Assembly: GCA_028751875.1 (NCBI GenBank)
Contig: CM054167.1
Location: forward strand, 23,377,393-23,441,392
Reading direction: 5' to 3'
DNA: 64,000 nt
From: Rapana venosa
Taxonomy: Eukaryota; Mollusca; Gastropoda; Neogastropoda; Muricidae
In this document: positions 1 to 9,084 of the stretch, piece by piece
How the letters are laid out: every line of letters begins with the position of its first letter
How positions within the stretch are numbered: the first letter of the stretch is position 1
Position numbers and translations under genes: made by a program
The notes under the pieces: generated by a model
What the model saw: only the letters and a program-made list of their open reading frames with translations
The model's database searches: none
What the model was told of the DNA's origin: nothing

Positions 1-272
1 TCAGGACAGTAGTGGTTCTCGTCAACTGAAAAGCTTTGTATTATTAAGTACAATGCAAGATTACGCATACTATTTTCGTTATCTGGTGCCATCAATAGAG
101 AAAACGAAATAAGCAAGGCTGCCTAGAGAACTTTGGTGGGATTTAAGTTTACTCTCAGATTAGAAAAGGTAGGGCAGGTCTAAAACCAAGTGAACTTCAG
201 TTGACTCTGCATAGTGGATACAACTAATCAGCTTCAAGCATACGTCGTGTAGCGATAGACACGCACGTTAAT
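1..272. other. AT-rich flank, nothing recognised
   Basis: No ORF of note, no tRNA-like box and no repeat unit was recognised in this stretch. It leads directly into a three-copy tandem repeat. Confidence 0.5.
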
Positions 273-506
273 TTCAGATATACCAAACCAGAATCTGATT
301 AGAATATATCTTCAATGTGCGTCAAGAGTAAATGAAAGATGTTTATCTCAGATACACCGAACTGAAATCTGGTTAGAATATAGTCGTAAAATGTGTATGC
401 AGAGTAAGTGAAAGATTTTTTTTTATCTCAGATACACCACACCGGAATATGGTTAGAATATAATTATTCGTAAATTGTGTGTCCATAGTAAATGAAAGAT
501 ATTTCA
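273..506. repeat. Three-copy tandem repeat, 74-80 bp unit
   Basis: Units start near 273, 347 and 427. Each opens with a CAGATA(C/T)ACC motif, continues with GGTTAGAATATA-like sequence and closes with AGTAAATGAAAGAT-like sequence. The copies differ by substitutions and small indels, so the array is not recent. The short ORF on the reverse strand here is a by-product of the repeat. Confidence 0.75.
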
Positions 507-695
507 TTAAAATACGTGATGAACTATGAATTCTGTAAATTCTGTAAAATTTTGTTATAGTCCTTGGCATTTAGCTGACATCAATAACAGGCGAAGCCAT
601 AAGCCTGGTCGATAGTGTATTGATTTGTATTGTATGATGATCGCACTACGTCACAGCAGACTTCTTTGGGTGACATTCAGGATGCTCTCCCCAGG

Positions 696-978
696 GACGG
701 GATAGCTCAGTGGTCAGAGCACTCTCTTTCCCCAGCTAAGGTTAAGCAGCATTGAGCGTGGTTACCACTTGGATGGGTGACCGTTTGCGCGCCTTGGCTT
801 CAGTATACAGTCCCCCAGTTCACCCAGCTGTAAATGGGTACTTGCCTCTTTAGGGTCAGGGAAAGTAAAGCAGCGAGGGAGAGGAGATGGGCGCCGCCCT
901 CAATATGCTGGCCTCTGGAGAAGCTGAGGTCTCTGATGCCTCGCTCCCCTACGACCTCAGGTTAAGGGACACCTTTAC
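696..978 (+). mobile_element. SINE-A copy 1 (tRNA A box plus 5S rRNA-like segment)
   Basis: A non-autonomous element that opens with GACGGGATAGCTCAGTGG, which fits a tRNA A box. A stretch at about 740-785 (TTAAGCAG ... ACTTGGATGGGTGACC) closely resembles the 5S rRNA internal promoter. The body contains CAGCTGTAAATGGGTAC, reminiscent of conserved invertebrate SINE central domains, and the tail is CCTTTACC-like. Other copies are at 6858, 8611 and 36165. The short ORF starting at 887 is read out of the SINE body and is not a gene. Family membership is seen in the sequence; naming the central domain is from memory. Confidence 0.85.
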
Positions 979-1175
979 CTCCCTGGAGAGATCGCGTCGC
1001 CGTAAGAGCAGCGCCATCCGTTTGAGGTTTTTTTTCCCCTGTCTGCATGTGTTAAATTTGTTTCCCAATCAGAGTGGCTTTTTTCCACATAATTTTGTCT
1101 CGGACAAATCTCTTGTTGCCGTGAGTTCTTTTACGTGTGCTAAACGCCTATCACATACGGGACCTCGGTTCCGTG
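979..1175 (-). mobile_element. SINE-C fragment
   Basis: This matches the middle of the elements at 5108-5499 and 8017-8450: GTCGCC, AAGAGCA(G/A)CGCC, a T-run, TCAGAGTGGCTTTTTTC, CTCTTGTTGCCGT and GGGACCTCGGTT. The tRNA-like head is missing. SINE-A copy 1 abuts it directly, which suggests a nested or adjacent insertion. Confidence 0.7.
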
Positions 1176-1251
1176 CGTAACGTGTAATATGACGTTTTTC
1201 TTATTCTAAAACGAAAGGTTTCCAACCGGGATGACGTCAGTATCATCACGG

Positions 1252-1650
1252 GGGACGGGATAGCCTAGTGGTTAGAACATTGCGCTCGCAATCTGACGAC
1301 CCGGATTCGAATCCCGTTCAAGGGGATATTTTCCCCTGGAGTTAACATCAGTGCAGACTCCACTCTACCCAAAAGTCCTTCGAATGAACTATAAACCGAG
1401 GCCCCCGTGTGCGAACGCCCGCAGAACATCTTGCCCACGCGTTAAAACTCGTTCCGCCTTTTCCAAAAAGTTGGCCATTTCGTGCAGGTAGAAAGGAATG
1501 ACAAGATTAAAAAAAACAATAATGCACGGACACAGATGTCGTGTTTTGACGTCATCCCCGAAGTCGGAATGCGGCTACCTTAATGGGGGGGGGGGGGGGG
1601 GGGATGTCGTATACGCAGAAAATATTACCATTGGGCAACCTTCGGGCTCA
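1252..1650 (+). mobile_element. SINE-B copy, tRNA-derived, long-tail subtype
   Basis: The head GGGATAGCCTAGTGGTTAGA is an A box and GGATTCGAATCCC is a B box, about 35 bp apart, as in a tRNA-derived Pol III promoter. The body (CCCTGGAGTTAACATCAGTG, ATAAACCGAGGC, GAACATCTTG) recurs at 40925, 48949, 56118, 56911 and 58246. The 3' part (GTCGTGTTTTGACGTCATCC, GGAATGCGGCTACCTT) matches a second tail type also seen at 54096, 55202 and 56524. A G-run near 1586-1602 interrupts it. Confidence 0.8.
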
Positions 1651-1746
1651 AACCGAAGAACGAACCATCCCCCTCCTCCCCCTCCCCCTCATTCGCAAAA
1701 AGAACCAAAACCAACCCCCAGCCCCCTCCCTCCCTCCCTCCCACCC

Positions 1747-1829
1747 AACACACACACGCACACACACACACACACCACCACACCACGCACACACACACAC
1801 ACGCACGCACACACACACACGCACGCACA

Positions 1830-1867
<38 letters not shown>

Positions 1868-1875
1868 GCACACAC
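1747..1875. repeat. (CA)n/(CGCA)n microsatellite
   Basis: Impure CA repeat with interspersed CG. All overlapping ORFs on both strands (Thr/His- or Cys/Val-rich) are translations of the repeat. Confidence 0.95.
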
Positions 1876-1879
1876 TGGA

Positions 1880-2340
1880 AGCATGTTTGGAAAAAACAAG
1901 AAGATGCGGGGTTTTCCCAGGGTACCACTTCAATTTTTGACCTAAAATCTTCTTTCTCGTTTCTCGTCTTTTGGGTTAAGACAAAATTCAGAAAGTGCAG
2001 TCTAGTTTATTATGGACAATTAAAGCATTTCCATACAAGAAATTTAAAAAAGTGCATGTGTGGGATCGGCAATTTAAAACTCTCATTGTCTTTTCGCTTT
2101 GCCAAAATTGTTTAATTAAAGCCAAGTAGTATCCATTTGATGAAGATCGCATTCTAAAGAGTTTTGAATTAACCTTACATTGCTCATGTGTTCTTTGCAA
2201 GTTGAAAGATAGTCTGTTGTATTTTAATTTAGCTATATCATAAGTAAATTCATTTATTGATTGATGCATAGCATTCTACCACAGTTAGTTTGAATTGTTA
2301 CCTTTCTTTCCATGTTCTTTTGCAAATCACTTAATGTAAT
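1880..2340. other. AT-rich intergenic sequence, nothing recognised
   Basis: No coding signal, splice-like exon or repeat family was recognised here. Open frames are short and their composition follows the AT content. Confidence 0.4.
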
Positions 2341-2369
2341 ACTTTAACATGTGTAGAAATACTATAATC

Positions 2370-2810
2370 AAAAAACACACACTACAAACACACAACACAC
2401 GCACAGCACGCACACACACACAACACATCATCTTGTACAAACAGCGACAAATTTGTGTGCCCCACTAGTTTTCACACCCAACCCCCTTCCCCCAAAAACA
2501 ACAACAAAAACAACAAAACAAACAAAACAAAACAGCAACAACAAAACAAACCACCAGAAAAAACAAACAAACCAACCACCACCACCACCACCACCACCAA
2601 CCCACCACCACACCAAAACCAAACTACAACCCCCTCCCACCCCACACCCCTCCCAAAGACTCCCCTCCTCTTCCCCCTCCCGACACGACCCCCCAAAAAA
2701 ACCAACAACAACAACAACAACCCCCCCCCCCCCCACCACCACCAAAAAACACCACCACCACCACCACCAATAAAACAACAACAAACCAAACAAAAAACAA
2801 CAACAAACCT
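2370..2810. repeat. CA/CAA/ACC simple-sequence tract
   Basis: Mixed A/C tract with (ACC)n near 2575-2600 and 2750-2770 and runs of C near 2720. ORFs here are Pro/Thr/Gln- or Gly/Val/Trp-rich repeat translations. Confidence 0.9.
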
Positions 2811-2918
2811 GTTACCCGTCGCTTTAGGCTGTTTCGCGCTTTGGACAACGTTTTTTCCTTAAAAGGACTGGTAACGCTAACTTTTTTCTTTCTTTTCAAT
2901 ATTCTATTCTGTTGACAG

Positions 2919-2950
2919 ATTTGTGACGACAGGGACGGAGCTGTGACGCA
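2919..2950 (+). other. 5' UTR part of the first coding exon
   Basis: A pyrimidine-rich tract (2881-2910) and TTGACAG precede 2919, which looks like a splice acceptor. At least one non-coding exon therefore probably lies upstream and was not found. An in-frame TGA at 2924-2926 sits before the ATG at 2951 and supports that start. The -3 base is G. Confidence 0.6.
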
Positions 2951-3067
2951 ATGAGTGACGTCACGGGTCGTGACGTAGACGGCGGCTGGGCCTGGGTCGT
3001 CCTCTTCGCCGCTGGGATCAGTTTGGCTCTTCAGGACGCCTACCTGGTATCCGTGGGAATTTTCCAG
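2951..3067 (+). CDS. MCT-like transporter, exon 1 (residues 1-39)
   Basis: Begins MSDVTGRDVDGGWAWVV and runs through TM1 to VSVGIFQ. The motif D-G-G-W-A-W is the hallmark at the N-terminal edge of TM1 in SLC16 proteins. The exon is 117 nt, ends in phase 0, and the donor is CCAG/GTGAGG. In MCT1 a lysine (Lys38, from memory) lies in the second half of TM1; the corresponding area here (DAYLVSVG) has no lysine. The start is chosen because it is the first in-frame ATG after an in-frame stop. An N-terminal extension from an upstream exon is excluded by that stop unless splicing differs. Confidence 0.9.
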
Positions 3068-3179
3068 GTGAGGCCTGTTTAATCCGATCCCCATTTCCTG
3101 TGCTTTTTTTTTTTTTTTAAATCTCAAAGAGTAGTTCTACGTTTGGTGATCCAGTTTTTAGACAGGCATGGAGTGGGGG

Positions 3180-3371
<192 letters not shown>

Positions 3372-3429
3372 GGGTTGGAGGTGATCTCCCTTGGATATAG
3401 GCAGGGCGAAATTTTGCTGCGTGATGTTT

Positions 3430-4094
3430 TTCCTTTGTAAATTACCAAATAAACCAGCACCATGCCAGTTGTCGGGGTTGCCAACAACGCTGGAAGCGAC
3501 ACTAGGTGCCCTGCTGCAACAACACTGCATCACCTCATGGAAGGTCTGTGGAGAAGGCGACCAAACGACTGTTGTGCTTCGACTGAAGGCTGGCTCAAGT
3601 GATGGAGATATGGCGGGTCAACAAACCCCTGTGTACTTCCGCAGAAAGCCGCCCAGTCAGACCAACAGGGACCGACGAAGGACAGAGGAGAGGAGACAGG
3701 CAGAGGAGAGGAGGATGGCAGAGGAGAAGAGGGTGGCAGAGGAGAAGTGACAGCAGAGGAGAGGAGGAGACAAGGAGAAGAGGTGCAGAGGAGAATGAAG
3801 GCAAGGAGAGAGGAGACAGAGAGAAAGGATGCAAGGAGAATGATGGCAGAGGAGAAGAGGATGGCAAGGAGAGGGACGCAGAGGAGGAGGCTGAGAGAAG
3901 AACAAAGAGGATGGCAGGAGAGGAATGCAGATGAAGGAGGATGGCAGATGAGAAGAGGATGGCAGAGGAGAGAAGACAGACAGAGGAGAGGAGGAGACAG
4001 AGGAAAGGCAAGAAGACAAGGGAAGTGCATTGTTCCCATTCGAAACCTCCCTAAGTTTGTTTGTGCCAACCCCCCCCCCCCCCCCCCTCCTTAA
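3430..4094 (+). pseudogene. Unrecognised ORF relic, Arg/Glu-rich
   Basis: The frame beginning near 3430 reads LEATLGALLQQH, ITSWKVCGEGDQTTVV, then FRRKPPSQTNRDRRR, followed by a degenerate Arg/Glu-rich repeat (ERRQAEERRMAEEKR). The frame breaks near 3745 and continues in another frame to a C-run at 4071-4088. I recall similar ITSWK...YRRK.PSQ..RDR proteins recurring in mollusc genomes, apparently tied to mobile elements. That link is from memory and weak. It lies in the sense direction inside intron 1 and has no clear splice sites. A diverged retrocopy or transposon gene is most likely. Confidence 0.4.
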
Positions 4095-4181
4095 TCCCTC
4101 ATCATCCAGTCTGTCTCAACACTAACACCCCCTCCTCTCCATTCCACACGCCCCTTCTTTCCCAATTGCTGCTTCCCCCAC

Positions 4182-4717
4182 GTGATTATTATCCCGAGTG
4201 TCACGTGCTGCCACGTGTTGGCAGCTGACACAGTGGCTGAACAACAACAAGAAGGTGGCATTGGCCTGGTTGAGGTGCCTGTACCTGACATTACCACGGA
4301 GGGGGAGGACTGTGACGAATATTTAGTTCAGATTCGGGATGCAGCTACAGTGGAGATACTATAAAGAACTATGTGGGTGGGCTGAGAAACAGATCCTTGC
4401 AGAGAAATCTCAGGGACATCTCCAGAAACAAGGACTTTCTTCATGTGTATACCTGTGACGAAATACCTGACACGATCATTTGTGAAAGTGAAGTCATGTT
4501 TTTTCAGTTTACCTGGACAAGTGACACTTACAACCCTGAAGATTACTTTTGGTTTGCAAAACAAAACATCAGGCAAATGACTCAGGAGGAAAAAGACATT
4601 TATTCCAAGCTGCAGCTGTGGACACCTGCCGATCGTGAAAGAATCAAAGACAGAATTAGTGCCGGACTGGATTTTTTACATGTTATGATGAATGCTATTA
4701 GATATTTTCTGGGTTAG
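4182..4717 (+). pseudogene. Unrecognised ORF fragments, possibly same relic
   Basis: Two open frames abut. One (4182-4364) contains EEGGIGLVEVPVPDITTEG-like acidic sequence ending ATVEIL. The other (4373-4717) reads MGGLRNRSLQRNLRD and continues through FFQFTWTSDTYNPEDYFWFA, MTQEEKDIYSKLQLW and [16 protein letters not shown] to a stop. Mixed composition and a long frame suggest former coding sequence. I recognise no family. A low-quality second copy lies at 13043-13480. It may be the 3' part of the relic at 3430-4094. Confidence 0.4.
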
Positions 4718-4737
4718 AAGTGACTGTGGATGCCTGT

Positions 4738-4883
4738 ATATGTGTGTGCGCGCGCGCGCGCGCGCGTGTGTGTGTGTGCGTGCGCACCCTCTTGTGCGCA
4801 CGTGTGTGTGTGCGTGCGTGCGTGTGTGTGTGTGCGTGCGTTCTTGTGTGCAGTGCGTGTGCGTATGTGTGTGTGTGTGCATA

Positions 4884-4923
<40 letters not shown>

Positions 4924-4929
4924 GCCAGA

Positions 4930-4997
<68 letters not shown>

Positions 4998-4998
4998 A
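4738..4998. repeat. (TG)n/(CG)n then (GA)n compound microsatellite
   Basis: TG with CG interruptions to about 4885, then GA to 4996. Overlapping ORFs are repeat translations. Confidence 0.95.
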
Positions 4999-5107
4999 AA
5001 ACAGGGCTGTTACGCACACTGTGAGTTAGGTTTTTCACGTGTTGGAAAGAGCGCGAGTTACCGGGTCAGAGGAAGGTATTTATTTTATTTTATTTATTTA
5101 TTTACAC

Positions 5108-5499
5108 CACTTTAAGTCACGAGATTTCTCTGCGTGAAATTAGGGCTGCCTCCCCGGGGAGAGCACGTCGCCACAAGAGCAACGCCATCCTTTTTTTTTT
5201 TTTTTTTTGGTCTGCAAATGTATTTGTTTCCCTATCAGAGTGGCTTTTTTCTAAGAATTTTGCCAGGGACAACTCTCTTGTTGCCGTGGGTTATTTTACG
5301 TGCGCTGAATAATTTTGTGTCACACACGGGACCTCGGTTTATCGTCTCATCCTAAAGACTAGCACCCGGATCACCACTCATGGTCTAATGGATGGGGGAA
5401 AAGTTTCGGGCCCAAACGGGATTCGAACCACCGCCCACTTCCGACCCGGACTTTTCGCTTTCTGGACAGGCGCGTTACCTCTAGACCACCGATCCAGGT
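5108..5499 (-). mobile_element. SINE-C copy, tRNA-derived, full length
   Basis: Read on the minus strand, the head (5499 downward) contains TGGTCTAGAGGTAACG (A box) and GTGGTTCGAATCCCG (B box). The body carries GAGGTCCCGTGTG, a T/A-run and GAGAAATCTCGTGACTT. A (TTTA)n tract at 5078-5105 is probably its A-rich tail. Related copies are at 979, 8017 and the duplicated segment near 13870. Confidence 0.8.
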
Positions 5500-5808
5500 A
5501 GGGACATGGAAGCCCTGTCACAGACTTGGTGTTTAAATATGATGTGTGTGGTCTTTGTGACCCTCCCCCCTTTCCCCATTTGCAATGGGCGAAAGTGTTC
5601 GGCACCAATTCATCTGAATCTTAATGTAGATCACTTCACCATGTCGTGGAATCCATGCCATGCCGAACATTTGGGCTGTAGAAATTATACATCGTTATTT
5701 CTGAAAGTATGTGTTTTGTGCCCAGTCCCCTTCCCACTGCACTGTCCCCTTGTGACAGCTTATCACAATAAAATATTGTCATATTGTCAATACTGTCATA
5801 TTGTCTCT

Positions 5809-5810
<2 letters not shown>
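5500..5810. other. Intron 1 sequence, nothing recognised
   Basis: No known element or exon was identified. The stretch is present a second time in degraded form at about 14310-14610. Confidence 0.4.
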
Positions 5811-5904
<94 letters not shown>

Positions 5905-5905
5905 A
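5811..5905. repeat. (CA)n microsatellite
   Basis: Almost perfect CA repeat with two interruptions. Confidence 0.97.
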
Positions 5906-5921
5906 CACCCAACCTTACGAC

Positions 5922-6068
5922 CCCAAGAGTAGGCCATTGTGTGCCGGTGGGAACAGATTACAGAATTTACAAAAACCGCATACACACGGGGACTGCATGT
6001 AAAAAAGCACATAAGTGCCTATTCCATTATCCTCGATATAAAGGAATAAAATAAAATAAATAAAATAA
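5922..6068 (+). mobile_element. SINE-B 3' end fragment
   Basis: Begins AAGAGTAGGCCATTGTGTGC and ends TATCCTCGATATAAAG with an (AATAA)n tail. The same end occurs at 28170, 49135, 57003, 57526 and 58335. The tRNA-like head is lacking (5' truncation). Confidence 0.85.
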
Positions 6069-6237
6069 ACACAACACACACACACAATGCACACGCACGA
6101 ACTTGACATTTTTCAACCATGACATATAGAAATTCAAAATTCGAAAACGTTATTATCTCAGAGACAGATAAATTAATTTTTCACTTTGTGTTACGTGAAT
6201 TTACATAATTTATACCACTCTGATCATGATTATGCTT

Positions 6238-6276
6238 AAACAAACAAACAAACAAACAAACAAACAAACAAACCCC
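6238..6276. repeat. (CAAA)n microsatellite
   Basis: About nine units of AAAC. Confidence 0.9.
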
Positions 6277-6534
6277 AACAAAAACAAACCTAGCAAAGAA
6301 AGGTACACAATATTCCGAAATAGTGAATACCAAAAAATTCACATCTGTTAAAAAAGGAGCCTTTTTTTTTTTTTCCTGCGAAATCAACAATGGCTTGGTA
6401 CAAATATCTTGAGAAATCAAGTATAGAATCTATACAACGACGACAAAGATAATTTATCGCATTCATTTTATACGAGAACAATTCCCACATTCTGTTGTAT
6501 ATCCTATATGATTGATCACTATCTTTTTCTTCCT

Positions 6535-6800
6535 TCACCTATCCTGTTGTCCAGTGGGGGCACCACTGAAGATTTTCCAACCAGCTTCCTCCACTCCTTG
6601 CGGTCCTCTACTTTCCGTAGCAAATCGTTCCACTCGAGGCTAGTCAGTCCACTCTCTGATGTTGTCTTCTACCCATCGTTTCCTCTGTCTGCCTCTTCGT
6701 CTCCCTCCTTGTACTGTTCTCTACCCATCGTTTTCTCTGTTGTCTGCCTCTTCTTCGTCTCCCTCCTTGTACTGTTCCCTGAGGGACAGTCGTGGCCAGT
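6535..6800 (-). mobile_element. LINE C-terminal/3' end fragment
   Basis: On the minus strand the sequence reads RRGRQRKRWVEDNIREWT, then after a frameshift EDRKEWRKLVGKSSVVPP. This RGR..KRWEDNI.EWT pattern is typical of the C-terminal end of a widespread class of non-LTR retrotransposon ORF2 proteins. The piece is 5' truncated and frameshifted. A similar piece lies at 35845-36075, and a degraded duplicate at about 15405-15720. Confidence 0.75.
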
Positions 6801-6857
6801 CCAGATGTTCGTGTGCCCGTGTACTAACAACAATTTTATGGTGGTACATAATTTATG

Positions 6858-7153
6858 GGACGGGATAGCTCAGCGGTCGGAGCACTCGCTTTCCCCCAGC
6901 CAAGTTAAGCAGCGTCGAGCGTGGTTACCAGTTGGATGGGTGACCGTTTGCGCGCCTTGGCTTCAGTACAGTTCCCCCAGTTCCCCCAGCTGTAAATGGG
7001 TACCTGCCCTCTTTAGGGTCAGGGAAGGTAAAGCAGCGAGGGAGAGGAGATGGGCGCCGCCCTCAATATGCTGGCCCTAGAGAAGTGAGGTCTCTGACGC
7101 CTCGTTCCCCTACGACCTTATAGGTTATGGGACTCCTTTACCTTTCCTTTACC
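6858..7153 (+). mobile_element. SINE-A copy 2 with target-site duplication
   Basis: Full-length element from GGACGGGATAGCTCAGCGG to the tail CTTTCCTTTACC. A 13-bp direct repeat TACATAATTTATG flanks it exactly (6845-6857 and 7154-7166), which is the expected footprint of target-primed retrotransposition. The 5S-like block is at about 6902-6950. Confidence 0.93.
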
Positions 7154-7425
7154 TACATAATTTATGTGAGCCTGCGGTTTGTGACACCCTCCTACCACTG
7201 TAGTTCGCCTTATCTTTTACCGACAGCCAGTGAATGTTTTTGAAAACGAATTCAGTTGAAACACGAAGTGCGTTTTTTGTGAACAGATTACTTTTGTTTC
7301 ATTGTCTCTTTTAAGTCTCAACCTTTTTATTTTCTATGTGTTTTTGTTGTTGTTTTGGGGTGGGTTGTTGTAGTTTTATGGATGCTACCAAACATTTTTT
7401 TTTTTACAAAGATGCAACATTTGGC

Positions 7426-7488
7426 TCTGTGTGTGTGTGTGTGTGTGTGCGTGCGTGCGTGTGTGGTTGTGTGCTGTGTGTGTGTGTG

Positions 7489-7520
<32 letters not shown>

Positions 7521-7539
7521 GGTGTGTGTGTGTGTGTGC
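7426..7539. repeat. (TG)n tract abutting the exon 2 acceptor
   Basis: TG repeat with a few interruptions, running directly into the acceptor CAG at 7539-7541. It takes the place where a polypyrimidine tract is expected. Confidence 0.95.
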
Positions 7540-7541
7540 AG

Positions 7542-7625
7542 GTGGAATTTTTAGAGGCGTTTTCGGCAGTCAAGGGTACGTGGCTTTGATATGTGCCCTG
7601 GCTGTTAGCATGCAGGTCATACTTG
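7542..7625 (+). CDS. MCT-like transporter, exon 2 (frameshifted, residues 40-68)
   Basis: Reads VEFLEAFSAVKGTW in phase 0, then continues as ALICALAVSMQVILG only after a one-base shift; the literal frame hits TGA at 7587. The observed length is 84 nt. The neighbouring phases (0 in, 1 out, with exon 3 starting GT-CCG) need 85, so exactly one base is missing, most simply in the GG/GGG runs at 7574-7583. The segment covers the end of TM1, the first extracellular turn and TM2. Acceptor TGCAG/GTGG, donor CTTG/GTGAGT. A sequencing or assembly deletion is favoured; a true inactivating mutation is possible. Confidence 0.85.
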
Positions 7626-7682
7626 GTGAGTGTGTTGTGTTGTGATTTCGTGTTGTATTTCATACCATGTAAGTGTTCCCCA

Positions 7683-7880
7683 TGGGGGGGGGGGGGGGGG
7701 GCTGTCAGTATAAACAGCATCCCCACCTTCTGGAAATCCTGGGCTACCAGTTTCCTCTTTTCTATCCCTCTCTTTGTTTCCGCCTTTTTCCTTTTCTCCC
7801 TGTCACCTCCTTCTTGTCTTATTTTTTTGCCTTCTTGGTCCATTCTCCTGCCTTTTTTCCCCCCTGAAAGACTTAAAAGA
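7683..7880. repeat. G-run and pyrimidine-rich intron sequence
   Basis: A G-run of about 16 at 7686-7701 is followed by CT-rich sequence. No exon is seen. Confidence 0.6.
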
Positions 7881-7884
7881 TAAC

Positions 7885-8450
7885 AATTCTCTCCCACGCT
7901 GAAGTCGGATGCGCTGGGCCTGACTTGTCGGGCGCTTAACGGCAGCGCAACGCACTTTCGCTCCTATGATAGACAATGGTTGCTGTCTCAGTGTTCGACG
8001 ACGAAGAAGAAGAAGACCACTTTTAAGTCACGGCAGATTTCTCTGCGTGAAATTCGGGCTGCTTTCCCACGGGAAGAATGCGTCGCCACAAGAGCAGCGC
8101 CACACATTTTTCTTTTTCCTGTCTGCATGTGTATTTTTGTTCCCCGTTTTAGGGTGACTTTTTTTTTCCCTACAGCATTTTGCCAGGAACATCTCTCTTG
8201 TTGCCGTGGGTTCTTTAACGTGCTGTAAATGCGTGTTTCACGCAGGGACCTCGCATTATCATCTTTTCTGAAAGACGAGCACCCAGACCACCACAACTCA
8301 TTGTTAATGTGGGGGTGGGGTGGGGTGGGGGGGGGGAGGGGGAGGGGGGAGTTTCGGGGCCCAAACGGGGGATCGAACCACCACCTCACCTTTCGAACCC
8401 CAAACGTTTCGCTTTCAAGGCAGGTGCGTTACCGTTAAACCACCGATCCT
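7885..8450 (-). mobile_element. SINE-C copy with flanking related segment
   Basis: The core at 8017-8450 matches the element at 5108-5499: CACTTTTAAGTCACGG, ATTTCTCTGCGTGAAATT, CTCTTGTTGCCGTGGG, and the minus-strand head with TTAACGGTAACGCACC near 8425. The preceding part (GTCGGATGCGCTGGGC, GACGACGAAGAAG) also occurs inverted at about 57935-58040, so it belongs to a repeat too. Confidence 0.75.
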
Positions 8451-8610
8451 GTTGTGTTATGTTGTGTTGTGTTATATCATGTTGTGTTATTGTTGAGTGT
8501 ACTGTTTTCTGTTGTGATGTCTTTCGTCGTGGTATATTAAAAGGTTGTGAGCATGATGTTGCATCGTATGTTTTGTCATGTCGGGGGTGTGGGGGGGGGG
8601 GGGGGGGGGA

Positions 8611-8930
8611 GACGGGATAGCTCAGTGGTCGGAGCACTCGCTTTCCCCCAACCTAAGGTTAAGCAGCATCGGGCGTGGTTACCACTTTGGATGGGTAATC
8701 AACCGTTTTGCGCGCCTTGGTTTCAGTACAGTTCCCCTCCAGTTTATCCAGCTGTAAATGGGTACCAAAAGAGGGCAGGGTAGGTAAAGCAGCGAGGGAA
8801 AGGAGGAGATGGGCGCCACCACCGCCCTCAATATGTTTGCACCCTTTTGAGAAGGTGAGGTGTCTGAAGCCTCGCTCCCCTGCGACCACACAGGTTATAA
8901 TATAGGAACACCTTTACCTTTTTTTTTACC
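8611..8930 (+). mobile_element. SINE-A copy 3, ends at the exon 3 splice acceptor
   Basis: Opens GACGGGATAGCTCAGTGG after a long G-run and contains the 5S-like block at about 8655-8700. It ends in a CCTTTACC-type tail that includes nine T's, 8912-8930. The next bases are TGCAG and then exon 3. The tail therefore supplies the polypyrimidine tract of that exon. Confidence 0.88.
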
Positions 8931-8935
8931 TGCAG

Positions 8936-9079
8936 GTCCGGTGGCCGGGGTCATGACGGACTTTTGGGGTCACCGTGTGACGGTGATGGTGGGCGGGGCC
9001 ATCAACGGCATAGCCCTTGTGTCGGCCTCCTTCTCCCCCAACCTCTCCACCCTCCTCCTCCTCTTCGGCCTCTTGAGTG
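8936..9079 (+). CDS. MCT-like transporter, exon 3 (residues 68-116)
   Basis: Reads GPVAGVMTDFWGHR, VTVMVGGAINGIALVSA and LSTLLLLFGLLSG: end of TM2, the short cytoplasmic loop with the D-F-W-G-H-R signature (MFS loop 2-3), TM3 and the start of TM4. It is 144 nt, phase 1 to phase 1, so skipping would be in frame. Acceptor CCTGCAG/GT lies five bases past a SINE tail; donor AGTG/GTGAGT. Confidence 0.93.
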
Positions 9080-9084
9080 GTGAG

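Noticed and set aside
696..790. A functional 5S rRNA gene or tRNA gene
   Set aside because: Only the internal promoter part of 5S is present, the tRNA part lacks a full cloverleaf, and the whole unit recurs as a SINE with target duplications.
887..1180. 97-codon forward ORF
   Set aside because: Runs through the SINE-A body and SINE-C fragment; no start context or homology.
3599..4069. Reverse-strand Ser/Leu-rich ORFs opposite the Arg/Glu repeat
   Set aside because: Shadow of the purine-rich repeat; the forward reading has the more protein-like flanks.
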